Positions 33,731 through 42,548 of a DNA stretch of 45,685 nucleotides are shown here, one piece after another. Source of the DNA: Alphaproteobacteria bacterium (lineage in GTDB: Bacteria > Pseudomonadota > Alphaproteobacteria > Rhizobiales > Xanthobacteraceae). A model generated the notes under the pieces. The model saw only the letters and a list, made by a program, of their open reading frames with translations. It ran no database searches and was not told the origin of the DNA. The translations under genes and the position numbers were made by a program. Within the stretch, counting starts at the first letter, position 1. Every line of letters starts with the position of its first letter. Location of the stretch: contig VGEP01000036.1 in NCBI GenBank assembly GCA_016869215.1, positions 1 to 45,685 on the forward strand, read 5' to 3'.

Positions 33731-34557
33731 TGCGTCCGCATGTCCCGTATCGCGCGCAGCACCGTCGCAGTGTGCATCCGCTTCTGATAGTCGTCGGCGC
33801 CGGGCGCGACTTGCGCGAGATCGGCCTCGATGGCCGGCCGCAGTTCGTCGCCGCTCTTGCCGCCCTCCAGTTCCTCCGCGACCGTGCGTAGCGCGCGTGG
33901 CTTGGGGCCTGCGGCACCGAGTACGACGTTAACCCGCCCGCTGCGGCCCAGTGCCGTGGCAATTGCAATCGATTGGGCGAAGGCGCCGCTCTTGCGTGCG
34001 ACCTTGGAGAAGCCCCACCGCGTCGGAACGCTCGGCGTCGGAACGTCAAAGCCCATGACGATGTCGCCGGCCGAGAGCGTGGTTTCGTATTGGCCCCGGA
34101 CGAATTCGGACACCGGCTGCACGCGCACGCCATTGCGCCCGACAACGCGCACCGTGGCGCCGAGCGCGATCAGGCAACACGGCCAGTCGGCTGCGGGATC
34201 GGCGAGCGCGACGCTGCCGCCGATGGTGCCGTGATTGCGCACCGCGCGATAGGAGATCTGGCCCGCGACGCGTTTCAGCAGGCCGTTGAACAAGTCGGGG
34301 ACCTTGCCATCCTCGATTGCGGCATGGGTGGTGAGCGCGCCGATCCAGATGCTGTCGGGAGATCGCGTCACGACCTTGAGGTCGTCGAGGCGCGACAGGT
34401 CGACCAGCAGGTCGGCGAAGGCGACGCGCAGGTTCAGCATCGGAATCAGCGACTGGCCGCCGGCGATGGCCGCGGTGTTCACGCCCTTGCGGCCGAGCGC
34501 GACGCTCGCCTCCGCGACCGTTTTCGGCCGCACGTAATCGAACGAAGCGGGCTTCAT
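33727..34557 (-). CDS. Molybdenum hydroxylase FAD-binding medium subunit (CoxM-type)
   Basis: A 276-residue subunit that passes electrons from the [2Fe-2S] centres to FAD and the final acceptor. FAD-binding motifs of the family are visible: AAIAGGQSLIPMLNLRVAFA (like the AGGQSLxPxxNxR pyrophosphate loop) and RNHGTIGGSVALADPAADWP (like TxGGxxxxxDP). The C-terminal domain follows, with FSKVARKSGAFAQSIAIATA. It overlaps both neighbouring genes at ATGA sequences. Confidence 0.95.
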   Translation of the reverse strand: MKPASFDYVRPKTVAEASVALGRKGVNTAAIAGGQSLIPMLNLRVAFADLLVDLSRLDDLKVVTRSPDSIWIGALTTHAAIEDGKVPDLFNGLLKRVAGQISYRAVRNHGTIGGSVALADPAADWPCCLIALGATVRVVGRNGVRVQPVSEFVRGQYETTLSAGDIVMGFDVPTPSVPTRWGFSKVARKSGAFAQSIAIATALGRSGRVNVVLGAAGPKPRALRTVAEELEGGKSGDELRPAIEADLAQVAPGADDYQKRMHTATVLRAIRDMRTQ

Positions 34558-36914
34558 GCGGCGTCGTCCCTGGCGCGGCGGGCGCGGGCGACCGCTTCGG
34601 AGACGCGGCGCGGGGTCAGCGGCGTCTCGTTGAAGCTTGCCCCGATCTTGCGGAACGCATCCGCCACGGCGTTGGCGAGAACTGCCGGCGGGGCGATGGC
34701 GCCGCCTTCGCCGAGGCCCTTCACGCCGTATTCGGTCGCCTGCGCGGGCGTGACGATGTGCGCCATGCGCACTGTTGGAATCTCCGGTGCGCAAGGCACC
34801 ATGTAGTCGCCGAACGTGGTTGCAAGCGGCTGGCCGATTTCGTCGTAGGGGATTTCCTCGTAGAGCGCGGTGCCGATGCCCTGCGCGATGCCGCCCTGCA
34901 CCTGGCCGTCGACGATCAGCGGGTTGATCATGGTGCCGCAGTCCTCGGTCACCACGTAGTCGAGGATTTCGAGCGTGCCGGTGTCGGGGTCGACCGCGAC
35001 CACCGCGGCGTGGGTGCCGTAGGCGAACACGCCCCCGGTCTCGGTCGGCTCGTAGGTGGCGGTGACGTCGAGCAGCGGGTCCATGCCGGCGGGCAGGTGC
35101 TCCTGTCGCACGTTGGCGGCGTAGGCGATCTCGGCGAAGCCGACCGAGCCGGAGGGCCCGTGCACCTCGCCGCCCTCGATGCGGACATTGGCAGGATCGG
35201 TTTGCATCAGATGCGCGCCGATGCGCTTGAGCTTGTCGATCAGCATGCGGCTGGCGCGCGCGACCGCTCCACCGGAGAACACGATCGAGCGCGAGGCGAA
35301 GGTGCCGAAGCCGAACGGCGCAGTCGCGGTGTCGCCGTATTTGATCGCGATGCGGCTCGGATCGATGGACAGCTCGTGCGCTGCGATCTGCGACAGCGTG
35401 GTCTCGTGGCCCTGGCCGTGGTTCTGCACGCCGACGTGGATGATGACGGAGCCGTCCGGTAGCATGCGCGCATTGGCGGATTCGTAGCCCGGCACCACGC
35501 GCGACTTGCGCTTGACCCATTCCACCGTGCCGTGGCCGCTCTGCTCGGTGTAGAAGGCGAAGCCCACGCCGATCGCGCGGCCGTCGCTTTCTCCGACCTC
35601 CTGGCGCTTGCGGATCGCGGGCAGATCGATCATGTCGCGCGCGGTGTCGAGCGCCTGGACGTAGTCGCCGGTGTCGAGCCGCATACCGGCTGCGGTGCGG
35701 TAGGGCAGTTCGGCCGCGGTGACGATGTTCTGCCGCCGCAGATCGAACGGCTCGCGGCCGAGTTCGCGCGCCACCTCATCCACCAGCCGCTCGATAGCGA
35801 AGCAAGCGCCCGGCCGCGCCACGCCGCGATAGGGGCCCATCGGCGCCTTGTTGGTCGCGACGGTGAACGTGTTGAGCTTCAGATGCCGGATGCGATAGGG
35901 GCCGGTCAGGTTGCGCGAAGCCATGCTCGCTTCCATGAACGAGCCTGTGGGCCACAGCGAATATGCGCCGGCATCGATGTACACGTCGCCCTCGACGCCG
36001 AGCAGCGTGCCGTCGCGGTCGGCGGAGATGGTGAGGTCGTAGGTGTGGTCGCGCGCGTGCACCGACGCGATCAGGTGCTCGCGGCGGTCCTCGATCCAGC
36101 GCACCGGGTGGCCGACCTTCATCGCGATAGCGCAGACCGCGATGTCCTCCGGCATGATGCGGTTCTTGCCGCCGAAGCCGCCGCCGACGTCGGGCGCGAT
36201 CACGCGCACCTTGTGTTCGGGCAGCCCGAGCGACTGCGCAATCGCGATCCGCATGACGTGGCCGCCCTGGGTCGACAGGTGGACGGTCAGTTCGTCGTTG
36301 CGGTGGTCCCAGTAGGCCAGCACGCCGCGGCATTCCAGCGACACGGTCGCCTGGCGGTTCATGCGGAACTTGCGCCGCAGCCGGACCGGCGCAGCTTGAA
36401 GCGCCGGCGGGTCGCCCTCGGTCACGTTGCCGGTGATGAAGGCGTTGTCGGGCCAGTGCTCGAACAGCCGCGGGCTGTCCGGCAACATGGCCGCCACGCA
36501 GTCGACGACGGCGGGCAATTCTTCAAGTTCGGCGGTGACGCGGTCGGCGAGATCCTCGGCCTCCGCGCGCGTCGGAGCCATGCAGGCCGCGATCGTTTGG
36601 CCTGCATAGCGCACGCGGCCGTCGGCGAGCGGTGGGTAGGGGCTGTGGCGGTGGGCGGCGAGTTCCGGACCCGCTTCGAGAATTGCGATCGGGCCGAGGT
36701 CGGCCAGCGTGAATACGCTCGCCGCGGCCTCGGGCGGCTTGACGATCTGGCGGACGTTGGCGTGCGCCATCTGGCTGCGCACAAAGGCGATGTCCTGGAG
36801 GCCCGGCATGCGGATGTCGGCGACGAACATGCCGTGGCCGAGCAGGTGGCGGGCGTCCTCCTTGCGCAGCAGGCTTGCACCGATCCAGCCGTCGGCGGGC
36901 GGGTGGTCAGCCAT
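34554..36914 (-). CDS. Molybdenum hydroxylase large subunit (CoxL/aldehyde-oxidase type)
   Basis: A 786-residue Mo-pterin subunit. The N-terminal hammerhead domain starts IGASLLRKEDARHLLGHGMF. Cofactor binding is marked by PDVGGGFGGKNRIMPEDIAV and the catalytic Glu in KGLGEGGAIAPP. The active-site loop is KAPMGPYRGVARPGACFAIE. True CO dehydrogenase (form I) has AYxCSFR with a Cys binding Cu; here the loop reads PYRGVAR, so this is a form-II-like hydroxylase, not a CODH. First gene of the L-M-S operon. A carbon-hydroxylation role on an N-heterocycle, aldehyde or aromatic is likely. It diverges from nothing closely and follows the acyl-CoA-dehydrogenase-like gene on the same strand, with a 95-base gap. 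Confidence 0.95.
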   Translation of the reverse strand: MADHPPADGWIGASLLRKEDARHLLGHGMFVADIRMPGLQDIAFVRSQMAHANVRQIVKPPEAAASVFTLADLGPIAILEAGPELAAHRHSPYPPLADGRVRYAGQTIAACMAPTRAEAEDLADRVTAELEELPAVVDCVAAMLPDSPRLFEHWPDNAFITGNVTEGDPPALQAAPVRLRRKFRMNRQATVSLECRGVLAYWDHRNDELTVHLSTQGGHVMRIAIAQSLGLPEHKVRVIAPDVGGGFGGKNRIMPEDIAVCAIAMKVGHPVRWIEDRREHLIASVHARDHTYDLTISADRDGTLLGVEGDVYIDAGAYSLWPTGSFMEASMASRNLTGPYRIRHLKLNTFTVATNKAPMGPYRGVARPGACFAIERLVDEVARELGREPFDLRRQNIVTAAELPYRTAAGMRLDTGDYVQALDTARDMIDLPAIRKRQEVGESDGRAIGVGFAFYTEQSGHGTVEWVKRKSRVVPGYESANARMLPDGSVIIHVGVQNHGQGHETTLSQIAAHELSIDPSRIAIKYGDTATAPFGFGTFASRSIVFSGGAVARASRMLIDKLKRIGAHLMQTDPANVRIEGGEVHGPSGSVGFAEIAYAANVRQEHLPAGMDPLLDVTATYEPTETGGVFAYGTHAAVVAVDPDTGTLEILDYVVTEDCGTMINPLIVDGQVQGGIAQGIGTALYEEIPYDEIGQPLATTFGDYMVPCAPEIPTVRMAHIVTPAQATEYGVKGLGEGGAIAPPAVLANAVADAFRKIGASFNETPLTPRRVSEAVARARRARDDAA

Positions 36915-37009
36915 GTCTTGTCACTCGTTGTTCCATGTCCAATCTATGGGCCGCGCCCAATTTGCATAGCCCTGCGGGCCGCACAAGCCGCCGTGAAATT
37001 GCGCACGGT

Positions 37010-38221
37010 CTAGATCAATCTCGGATGCAGCGGCAGCCCCAGGTAGTACTGTCCGATCGCCTCGAACACCGCAAAGTGCGACTGCACCTGCTGCGAGACG
37101 GTGTGCACGTCACGGAACCGCCGCTCGAACGGATTGCTCTCGAAAATCGCGGTCGCGCCTGCGGCGTGGTACGCAGTGTCCACGACCTGCCGCGCGGTGT
37201 AGGCGGCGTTGCATGAGCCCATGCGCAATTGCACGCGCTGCGGAACGGTGATGCCACCGGCCCGCGCGCCCTCGTACATCTCGGTCAGCGTATGGTGCAG
37301 GAACACCCGCGCGGCGGCGAGTTGGCTCTGCGCGATGCCGATCTGCGACTGGATCACCGCGTTGTCCTTGAGGACGTAGCTCAGGCCGTAGGGCGTCTTG
37401 CCTTTTGCGAGTTCGATGAAGGCGTCGAGGCTCGCCTGCGCGAGCCCGATCGCGATGGCGGCGAAGCTCGCGCCGTGAAGCTGGAAGGTCGTGAACTGGT
37501 ACAGCGGCCCGCGCTCTCGCTTCTCGACCGGGTTGCGGCCGAACGCAGTCATGGTGTGGCGCTCGGGCACGAACAGGTCGGTGACGGAAAACGAGTCGCT
37601 GCCGGTGCCCTTGAGGCCCATGACGTGCCAAACGTCCATCACATTGGCGTCGCGCTTGGGGAAGATCATCGTGCGCTGCACCGGCTGGCCCGCGGCGTCG
37701 CGCCGCGGCGTGCCGTCGGTCTCCAGCACCGCGCAGTGCGAGCCGAGCCAGTTGGCGTGCCGGCTGCCGCTGGCGAACTGCCAGGTGCCGTTGAGGCGGT
37801 AGCCGCCTTCGACGGCGACCGCCTTGCCCGACGCGTTCGGGGGGCCGACGGCGATCATGGCGCGCGGGTCGTCGACGAAGATGCGGCGCGCCGCCTCGGG
37901 ATCGAGCGATGCCGCGATGGTGGACGCACCGCCGATCTGCGCCACGCACCAGGCGGTGCTGGCGTCGGCCTTGGCTAGTTCCTCTGCGGCGCAGACGAAT
38001 TCGACCGGCGATGCCTCGTGGCCACCGAGCGAGCGCGGCAAGAGGATGCGGAACAGGCCGGCCTCGTGCAGCGAATCGACGATCTCGGGCGTCACTTCGC
38101 GCTCGGCCTCGATCCGCGCCGCGGCCTCGGCGATTGCCGGCGCAAGCGTACGGGCCCGGCCGACGAGATCGGCGTCGGCCCTAGCTCCGGCAAGTTCCGG
38201 CGAGGTCGTCTCCTTGCCCAT
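37010..38221 (-). CDS. Acyl-CoA-dehydrogenase-fold flavin enzyme (monooxygenase-like)
   Basis: A 403-residue protein with the three-domain acyl-CoA dehydrogenase fold: N-terminal helices (TLAPAIAEAAARIEAEREVT, PEIVDSLHEAGLFRILLPRS), a middle beta domain with NGTWQFASGSRHANWLGSHC and a C-terminal bundle with RQVVDTAYHAAGATAIFESN. The FASGSRHANW element and the absence of an obvious catalytic Glu point to the flavin hydroxylase branch (HpaB/DszC/HsaA-like) rather than a true acyl-CoA dehydrogenase. ATG at 38221 with GGAAAGG upstream; family sequence begins soon after. It ends 95 bases before the coxL-type gene on the same strand, so the two may share a transcript. It diverges from hpnB. Confidence 0.88.
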   Translation of the reverse strand: MGKETTSPELAGARADADLVGRARTLAPAIAEAAARIEAEREVTPEIVDSLHEAGLFRILLPRSLGGHEASPVEFVCAAEELAKADASTAWCVAQIGGASTIAASLDPEAARRIFVDDPRAMIAVGPPNASGKAVAVEGGYRLNGTWQFASGSRHANWLGSHCAVLETDGTPRRDAAGQPVQRTMIFPKRDANVMDVWHVMGLKGTGSDSFSVTDLFVPERHTMTAFGRNPVEKRERGPLYQFTTFQLHGASFAAIAIGLAQASLDAFIELAKGKTPYGLSYVLKDNAVIQSQIGIAQSQLAAARVFLHHTLTEMYEGARAGGITVPQRVQLRMGSCNAAYTARQVVDTAYHAAGATAIFESNPFERRFRDVHTVSQQVQSHFAVFEAIGQYYLGLPLHPRLI

Positions 38222-38412
38222 TTCGGCGCCTTTCCCCGTTCCCGGCCGTCTACGGCCAATTTTCGGCCCGGTCCAATCCCTTAGCCACATCGGCGGAAAT
38301 CATGATACCAAAGACCCGCGCCGCCGATACGGCCCGAAACGATGCGGCAGGCCGGGGCTGCGCGCCCCGCGGCAGTTCCGCCGCCTTCGCCTCGCAACCC
38401 CTACGATGAAGC

Positions 38413-39570
38413 ATGGTTCTAGACGTCATCGCCGCCCTGTCCCTGATCGTTTGGCTCTACCTCCTGCTGGCCCGGGGCGGGTTCTGGCTTTGCCGCGAGC
38501 GCGATGACGCGGTGCCCGCGCCGCCGGTGCACTGGCCGCGCGTGACCGCCGTCGTTCCGGCGCGCAACGAGGCCGAGTGCATCGCCCGGAGCGCCGGCGC
38601 GCTGGTGCGGCAGGAATACGCCGGCGAGTTCTCGGTGATCGTGGTCGACGACGACAGCGACGATGGCACCGCAGACTTGGCGCGGCGCGCGGCCGAGGGC
38701 CGTCCCGCGGGCCGCGGCTTCGAGGTCTTCCGCAGCCGCGGCTTGGCGCCGGGCTGGACCGGCAAGCTCTGGGCGCTGAAGCAGGGCGTCGATGTCGCGA
38801 TGGCCTCGCCCAATCCGCCCGACTACCTGCTGCTCACCGACGCCGACATCGTCCACACGCCCGACTCGCTCGCTGCGCTCGTGTCGCGCGCCAAAGATCG
38901 CGGCACTGCGCTGACCTCGCTGATGGCGCTTCTGCGTTGCGAGAGCTTCGCCGAACGAAGTCACGTCCCGGCGTTCGTGTACTTTTTTCAGATGCTGTTT
39001 CCGTTCGCTTGGGTCAATTCGCCGGGCCGCAACACTGCCGCCGCCGCCGGCGGCTGCATGCTGGTGCGCGCCGACGCGCTGACGCAGGCGGGCGGCATCG
39101 AGAGCATTCGCAGCGCGCTGATCGACGACTGCTCGCTGGCAAAGCAGTTGAAGGCCGTCGGGCCAATCTGGCTCGGCCTGACGCAGCGCGTGCGCAGCAT
39201 CCGCCGCTATCCCGACTTTGCCGACGTGCGCCACATGATTTCGCGTTCGGCCTATGCGCAGCTCAACTATTCGCCGCTGCTGCTGCTTGGCACGACGCTG
39301 GGCCTCGCGCTGACATTCCTTGCCGGGCCGCTGCTGGTCCTGTTCGGCGAGGGACCGGCGCGCGTCATGGGCGCGCTGACCTGGACCCTGATGGCGATTT
39401 CGCTTCAGCCGATGCTGAAATTCTATCGCGTCTCGCCGTTCTGGGGCGCGGCGCTGCCTGCGATTGCCTTGGCCTACATGCTATACACGCTGGATTCCGC
39501 AGTCCGCTACATGCGCGGGCAGGGCGGGCATTGGAAGGGGCGCGTTCAGGCGGGCGCGTCGCAGTCATGA
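38413..39570 (+). CDS. hpnB: Hopanoid-associated glycosyltransferase HpnB
   Basis: A 385-residue membrane-bound GT2-type enzyme found next to squalene-hopene genes. It has an N-terminal membrane helix (ALSLIVWLYLLLARGGFWL), the nucleotide-sugar domain with VTAVVPARNEAECIARSAGA, FSVIVVDDDSDDGTADLARR and the DAD motif in LLTDADIVHTP, and a QRVRSIRRY region. C-terminal membrane helices follow (LLLGTTLGLALTFLAGPLLV and ALPAIALAYMLY). The acceptor is not established. The stop overlaps the hpnC start (ATGA at 39567). First gene of the hpn operon and divergent from the 37010-38221 gene. Confidence 0.92.
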   Translation: MVLDVIAALSLIVWLYLLLARGGFWLCRERDDAVPAPPVHWPRVTAVVPARNEAECIARSAGALVRQEYAGEFSVIVVDDDSDDGTADLARRAAEGRPAGRGFEVFRSRGLAPGWTGKLWALKQGVDVAMASPNPPDYLLLTDADIVHTPDSLAALVSRAKDRGTALTSLMALLRCESFAERSHVPAFVYFFQMLFPFAWVNSPGRNTAAAAGGCMLVRADALTQAGGIESIRSALIDDCSLAKQLKAVGPIWLGLTQRVRSIRRYPDFADVRHMISRSAYAQLNYSPLLLLGTTLGLALTFLAGPLLVLFGEGPARVMGALTWTLMAISLQPMLKFYRVSPFWGAALPAIALAYMLYTLDSAVRYMRGQGGHWKGRVQAGASQS

Positions 39571-40469
39571 CGGTCGATGCGGCGCAATTGCGATCCGGCA
39601 AGGGCTCGGGGGACGAGAATTTCCCCGTGGCCTCGTGGCTGGTCGAAGCAAAGCACCGCCGGCCAATCATGGCGTTCTACGAATTCGTGCGCATCGCGGA
39701 CGACATCGCCGATCACGCGACGCTGGGCGCCGGCGAGAAGGTCGCCTTCCTCGACAGCATGGAAGCGACGCTGCTCGGCCAGGACGACAAACACGCCGCG
39801 GGAGTCACGCTGCGCGCGGCGCTCGCCGAACGCGGGCTTTCGCCTCAGCACGCCCAGGATCTGCTCAAGGCGTTCCGGCAGGACGCTACCAAGCGCCGCT
39901 ACGCGACCTGGGACGAATTGATCGACTATTGCCGCTATTCGGCAATGCCGGTGGGCCGCTACGTGCTCGACGTCCATGGCGAAAGCCGCGACACCTGGCC
40001 TGCGTCGGACGCGGTCTGCGCCGTGCTGCAGATCGTCAATCACCTGCAGGACTGCGCCCTCGACCTGAAGAACCTCGACCGGGTCTATGTCCCGCTCGAC
40101 GCCATGGCGGCGGCGGGCACCAGCGTAGAGGCACTGCGGGCCGAGCGCGCGACCCCCGAAATGCGGGCCTGCCTGCGCACCCTTGCCGAGCGCACCGAGG
40201 CCCTGCTGGACGAGGGCCTCAGCCTGCCGTTGCAGGTCAAGGACCGTAGGCTCGCATTGGAGTTGTCGGCCATCGTGACGCTGGCCCGTCATTTCCTTAA
40301 ACTACTTCGTGAGAGGGACCCGTTAAGCGAGCGGGTCCGGCTGGGTAAAGTGGGGGTCGCGGCGGTCGGCGCGCTCGGCGCAGCCAAGGGATTTGTCCAG
40401 CGACTTGTCCGCACCCCCGGCGTTGTCCATAGATCGCAGGCCGATGAACGACGTCACCACCCCAACTGA
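39567..40469 (+). CDS. hpnC: Hydroxysqualene synthase HpnC
   Basis: A 300-residue squalene/phytoene-synthase-family protein. In bacteria with HpnCDE, HpnC converts presqualene diphosphate to hydroxysqualene. Family landmarks are NFPVASWLVEAKHRRPIMAF, the first Asp-rich motif YEFVRIADDIADHATLGAGE and the second, LQDCALDLKNLDRVYVPLDA. The C-terminus is basic. It overlaps hpnB by 4 bases and hpnD by 26 bases, so the order of translation is coupled. Confidence 0.92.
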   Translation: MTVDAAQLRSGKGSGDENFPVASWLVEAKHRRPIMAFYEFVRIADDIADHATLGAGEKVAFLDSMEATLLGQDDKHAAGVTLRAALAERGLSPQHAQDLLKAFRQDATKRRYATWDELIDYCRYSAMPVGRYVLDVHGESRDTWPASDAVCAVLQIVNHLQDCALDLKNLDRVYVPLDAMAAAGTSVEALRAERATPEMRACLRTLAERTEALLDEGLSLPLQVKDRRLALELSAIVTLARHFLKLLRERDPLSERVRLGKVGVAAVGALGAAKGFVQRLVRTPGVVHRSQADERRHHPN

Positions 40470-41292
40470 CATGCAGACCGCGACCGCGCCCGCCCGCGCC
40501 TCGGGCAGCTCGTTCTACACTGCCATGCGGATACTGCCGCGCGCGCAGCGTGAGGCCATGTTCGAGATTTATTCGTACTGCCGGCTGGTGGACGACGTGG
40601 CGGATTCCGACGCGCCGCGCGCCGAGCGCTTGCACGATCTCGCGGTATGGCGCGACCGCATCGAGGCGATCTATGCCGGGAACGCGCCGGCCGACCTCGC
40701 CGCGCTGGCCGGGACCGTGCGCGAATTCGGATTGCGGAAGGAGGATTTCCTCGCGGTCATCGACGGCATGGAGATGGATGCGGCGCAGGACATCCGCGCC
40801 CCGGACTGGACCACGCTCGACCTCTACTGCGACCGGGTGGCGAGCGCGGTCGGGCGGCTGTCGGTCCGCATCTTCGGCATGGAAGAGGCGGAGGGCGTTG
40901 CACTCGCGCATCATCTCGGCCGCGCGCTTCAGCTCACCAACATCCTGCGCGACGTCGACGAGGACGCGGGACTGGGGCGGCTCTATCTGCCGGCCGAGGA
41001 GTTGCGCGCGGCCGGCATCGAGTCGGCCGATCCGCGCACGGTGCTTGCGAGCCCCGGCCTCGGCCGGGCGTGCGAGGCCGTAATGGCGCGCGCGCGCACC
41101 CACTTCCACGAGGCCGATGCGATCATGGCGCGCAATCCGCGGCGCGTGGTGAAGGCACCCAAAATCATGGAAGAAGTCTACCGTGCGATGCTCGACGGCA
41201 TGGCGACGCGCGGCTGGGCGCCGCCGCGCACGCGCGTCTCGGTCAGCGGTCTGCGGCTGTCGTGGATCGCGCTGCAATACGCCATCTGGTGA
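40444..41292 (+). CDS. hpnD: Presqualene diphosphate synthase HpnD
   Basis: A 282-residue enzyme that condenses two farnesyl diphosphates to presqualene diphosphate. SSFYTAMRILPRAQREAMFE, the Asp-rich YCRLVDDVADSDAPRAERLH, and RALQLTNILRDVDEDAGLGR are the family motifs, as is LYLPAEELRAAGI. ATG at 40444 is inside the end of hpnC and is preferred over an in-frame upstream codon at 40393 because the family alignment begins after it. The stop overlaps the hpnE start by one base. Confidence 0.93.
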   Translation: MNDVTTPTDMQTATAPARASGSSFYTAMRILPRAQREAMFEIYSYCRLVDDVADSDAPRAERLHDLAVWRDRIEAIYAGNAPADLAALAGTVREFGLRKEDFLAVIDGMEMDAAQDIRAPDWTTLDLYCDRVASAVGRLSVRIFGMEEAEGVALAHHLGRALQLTNILRDVDEDAGLGRLYLPAEELRAAGIESADPRTVLASPGLGRACEAVMARARTHFHEADAIMARNPRRVVKAPKIMEEVYRAMLDGMATRGWAPPRTRVSVSGLRLSWIALQYAIW

Positions 41293-42548
41293 TGCGGCGC
41301 ACCGTTCACATCGTGGGCGCAGGGCTGGCCGGCCTTGCAGCGGCGGTTCGCCTCGCCAGAGGTCCGGCGCGCATCGTCGTGCACGAGGCGACGGCGCATC
41401 CGGGCGGCCGCTGCCGGTCGTATTTCGACCGCGCCATCGGTATGGCAATCGACAACGGCAACCATCTGGTGCTCTCGGCCAATCATGCGGTGTGTGAGTT
41501 TGCGCGCGCCATCGGCAGCGAGGCGGGCCTCGTCGGGCCGAAGGCGGCCGACTTCCCGTTCGTCGATCTGAAGACCAACGAACGCTGGACGCTTCGCATC
41601 AACAACGGCCCGCCGTTCTGGATCTTCAACCCGGGCCGCCGGGCGCCCGGCACGCGGCTGGGCGACTACCTGAAGCTCGCCCGCCTGCTCAGGGCGCCGC
41701 GCGACGTGCCCGTCGCGCAGGTCGTCGATTGCGCGGGAGCGCTCTACGACCGCCTCGTGCATCCGCTGTTGCTCGCCGCCCTCAACGTCGATCCGCGCGA
41801 GGGATCGGCGGTTTTGGCCTCGGCCATCGTGCGTGAGACGCTGCTGCGGGGCGGCTCGGCCTGCCGGCCACTGATCGCGCGCGAGGGGTTGGGGCCGGTG
41901 TTCATCGAGCCCGCGCTGCGCAAGCTCGCCGAGCGGGGAGCCGAGGTGCGGCTGGAGCACGAGTTGCGGGCGCTGCAATTCGCGGACGGCCGCGTGTGCG
42001 GACTCGATTTCGGTGACGGTCTCATGACGCTCGGCGAGGGCGACGCCGTGATACTTGCAGTGCCCCCCCACGCCGCCGCCGCAATGGTGCCCGATTTGCA
42101 GGTTCCGTCGAGCTATCGGGCGATCGCCAACGCGCATTTCCGCACCGAGGTGCCGCCGGGCGTGCCGCCGATCACGGGCGTCGTCGGCGGCACGGTGGAA
42201 TGGCTGTTCGCGTTCGACGGCCGACTGTCGGTTACGGTCAGCAACGCCGACCGGCTGATGGACGTGCCGCGGGCGACGCTGGCGCAGACGCTGTGGCATG
42301 AGGTGTCGAAGGTGACGGGAATTGCGACCGAAATGCCACCCTGGCAGATCGTGCGCGAGCGGCGGGCGACCTTCGCCGCCACGCCCGCCGAGAACGCGCG
42401 CCGCCCCGGCGCGAAGTCCCGTTGGGACAACCTCTTCCTGGCCGGCGACTGGACCGCAACCGGGCTGCCTGCGACGCTCGAAGGCGCGGCGCGCTCCGGG
42501 CACCGTGCGGCCGATCTCGTAGCCGCCTTCGTCAAGGACGCCGCATGA
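41292..42548 (+). CDS. hpnE: Hydroxysqualene dehydroxylase/squalene-forming FAD enzyme HpnE
   Basis: A 418-residue FAD-dependent amine-oxidase-fold protein that reduces hydroxysqualene to squalene. The Rossmann motif is VHIVGAGLAGLAAAVRLARG (residues about 5-24). GGRCRSYFDRAIGMAIDNGN and the C-terminal LFLAGDWTATGLPATLEGAA close the FAD site. Overlaps with hpnD (1 base) and shc (4 bases). Confidence 0.93.
   Translation: MRRTVHIVGAGLAGLAAAVRLARGPARIVVHEATAHPGGRCRSYFDRAIGMAIDNGNHLVLSANHAVCEFARAIGSEAGLVGPKAADFPFVDLKTNERWTLRINNGPPFWIFNPGRRAPGTRLGDYLKLARLLRAPRDVPVAQVVDCAGALYDRLVHPLLLAALNVDPREGSAVLASAIVRETLLRGGSACRPLIAREGLGPVFIEPALRKLAERGAEVRLEHELRALQFADGRVCGLDFGDGLMTLGEGDAVILAVPPHAAAAMVPDLQVPSSYRAIANAHFRTEVPPGVPPITGVVGGTVEWLFAFDGRLSVTVSNADRLMDVPRATLAQTLWHEVSKVTGIATEMPPWQIVRERRATFAATPAENARRPGAKSRWDNLFLAGDWTATGLPATLEGAARSGHRAADLVAAFVKDAA

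Noticed and set aside
34554-36914. Carbon-monoxide dehydrogenase large subunit
   Set aside because: The Cu-ligand Cys loop AYxCSFR is replaced by PYRGVAR.
35532-37013. Long plus-strand frame antisense to the coxL-type gene
   Set aside because: His/Arg/Asp-rich, no domain, explained by the clear gene on the minus strand.
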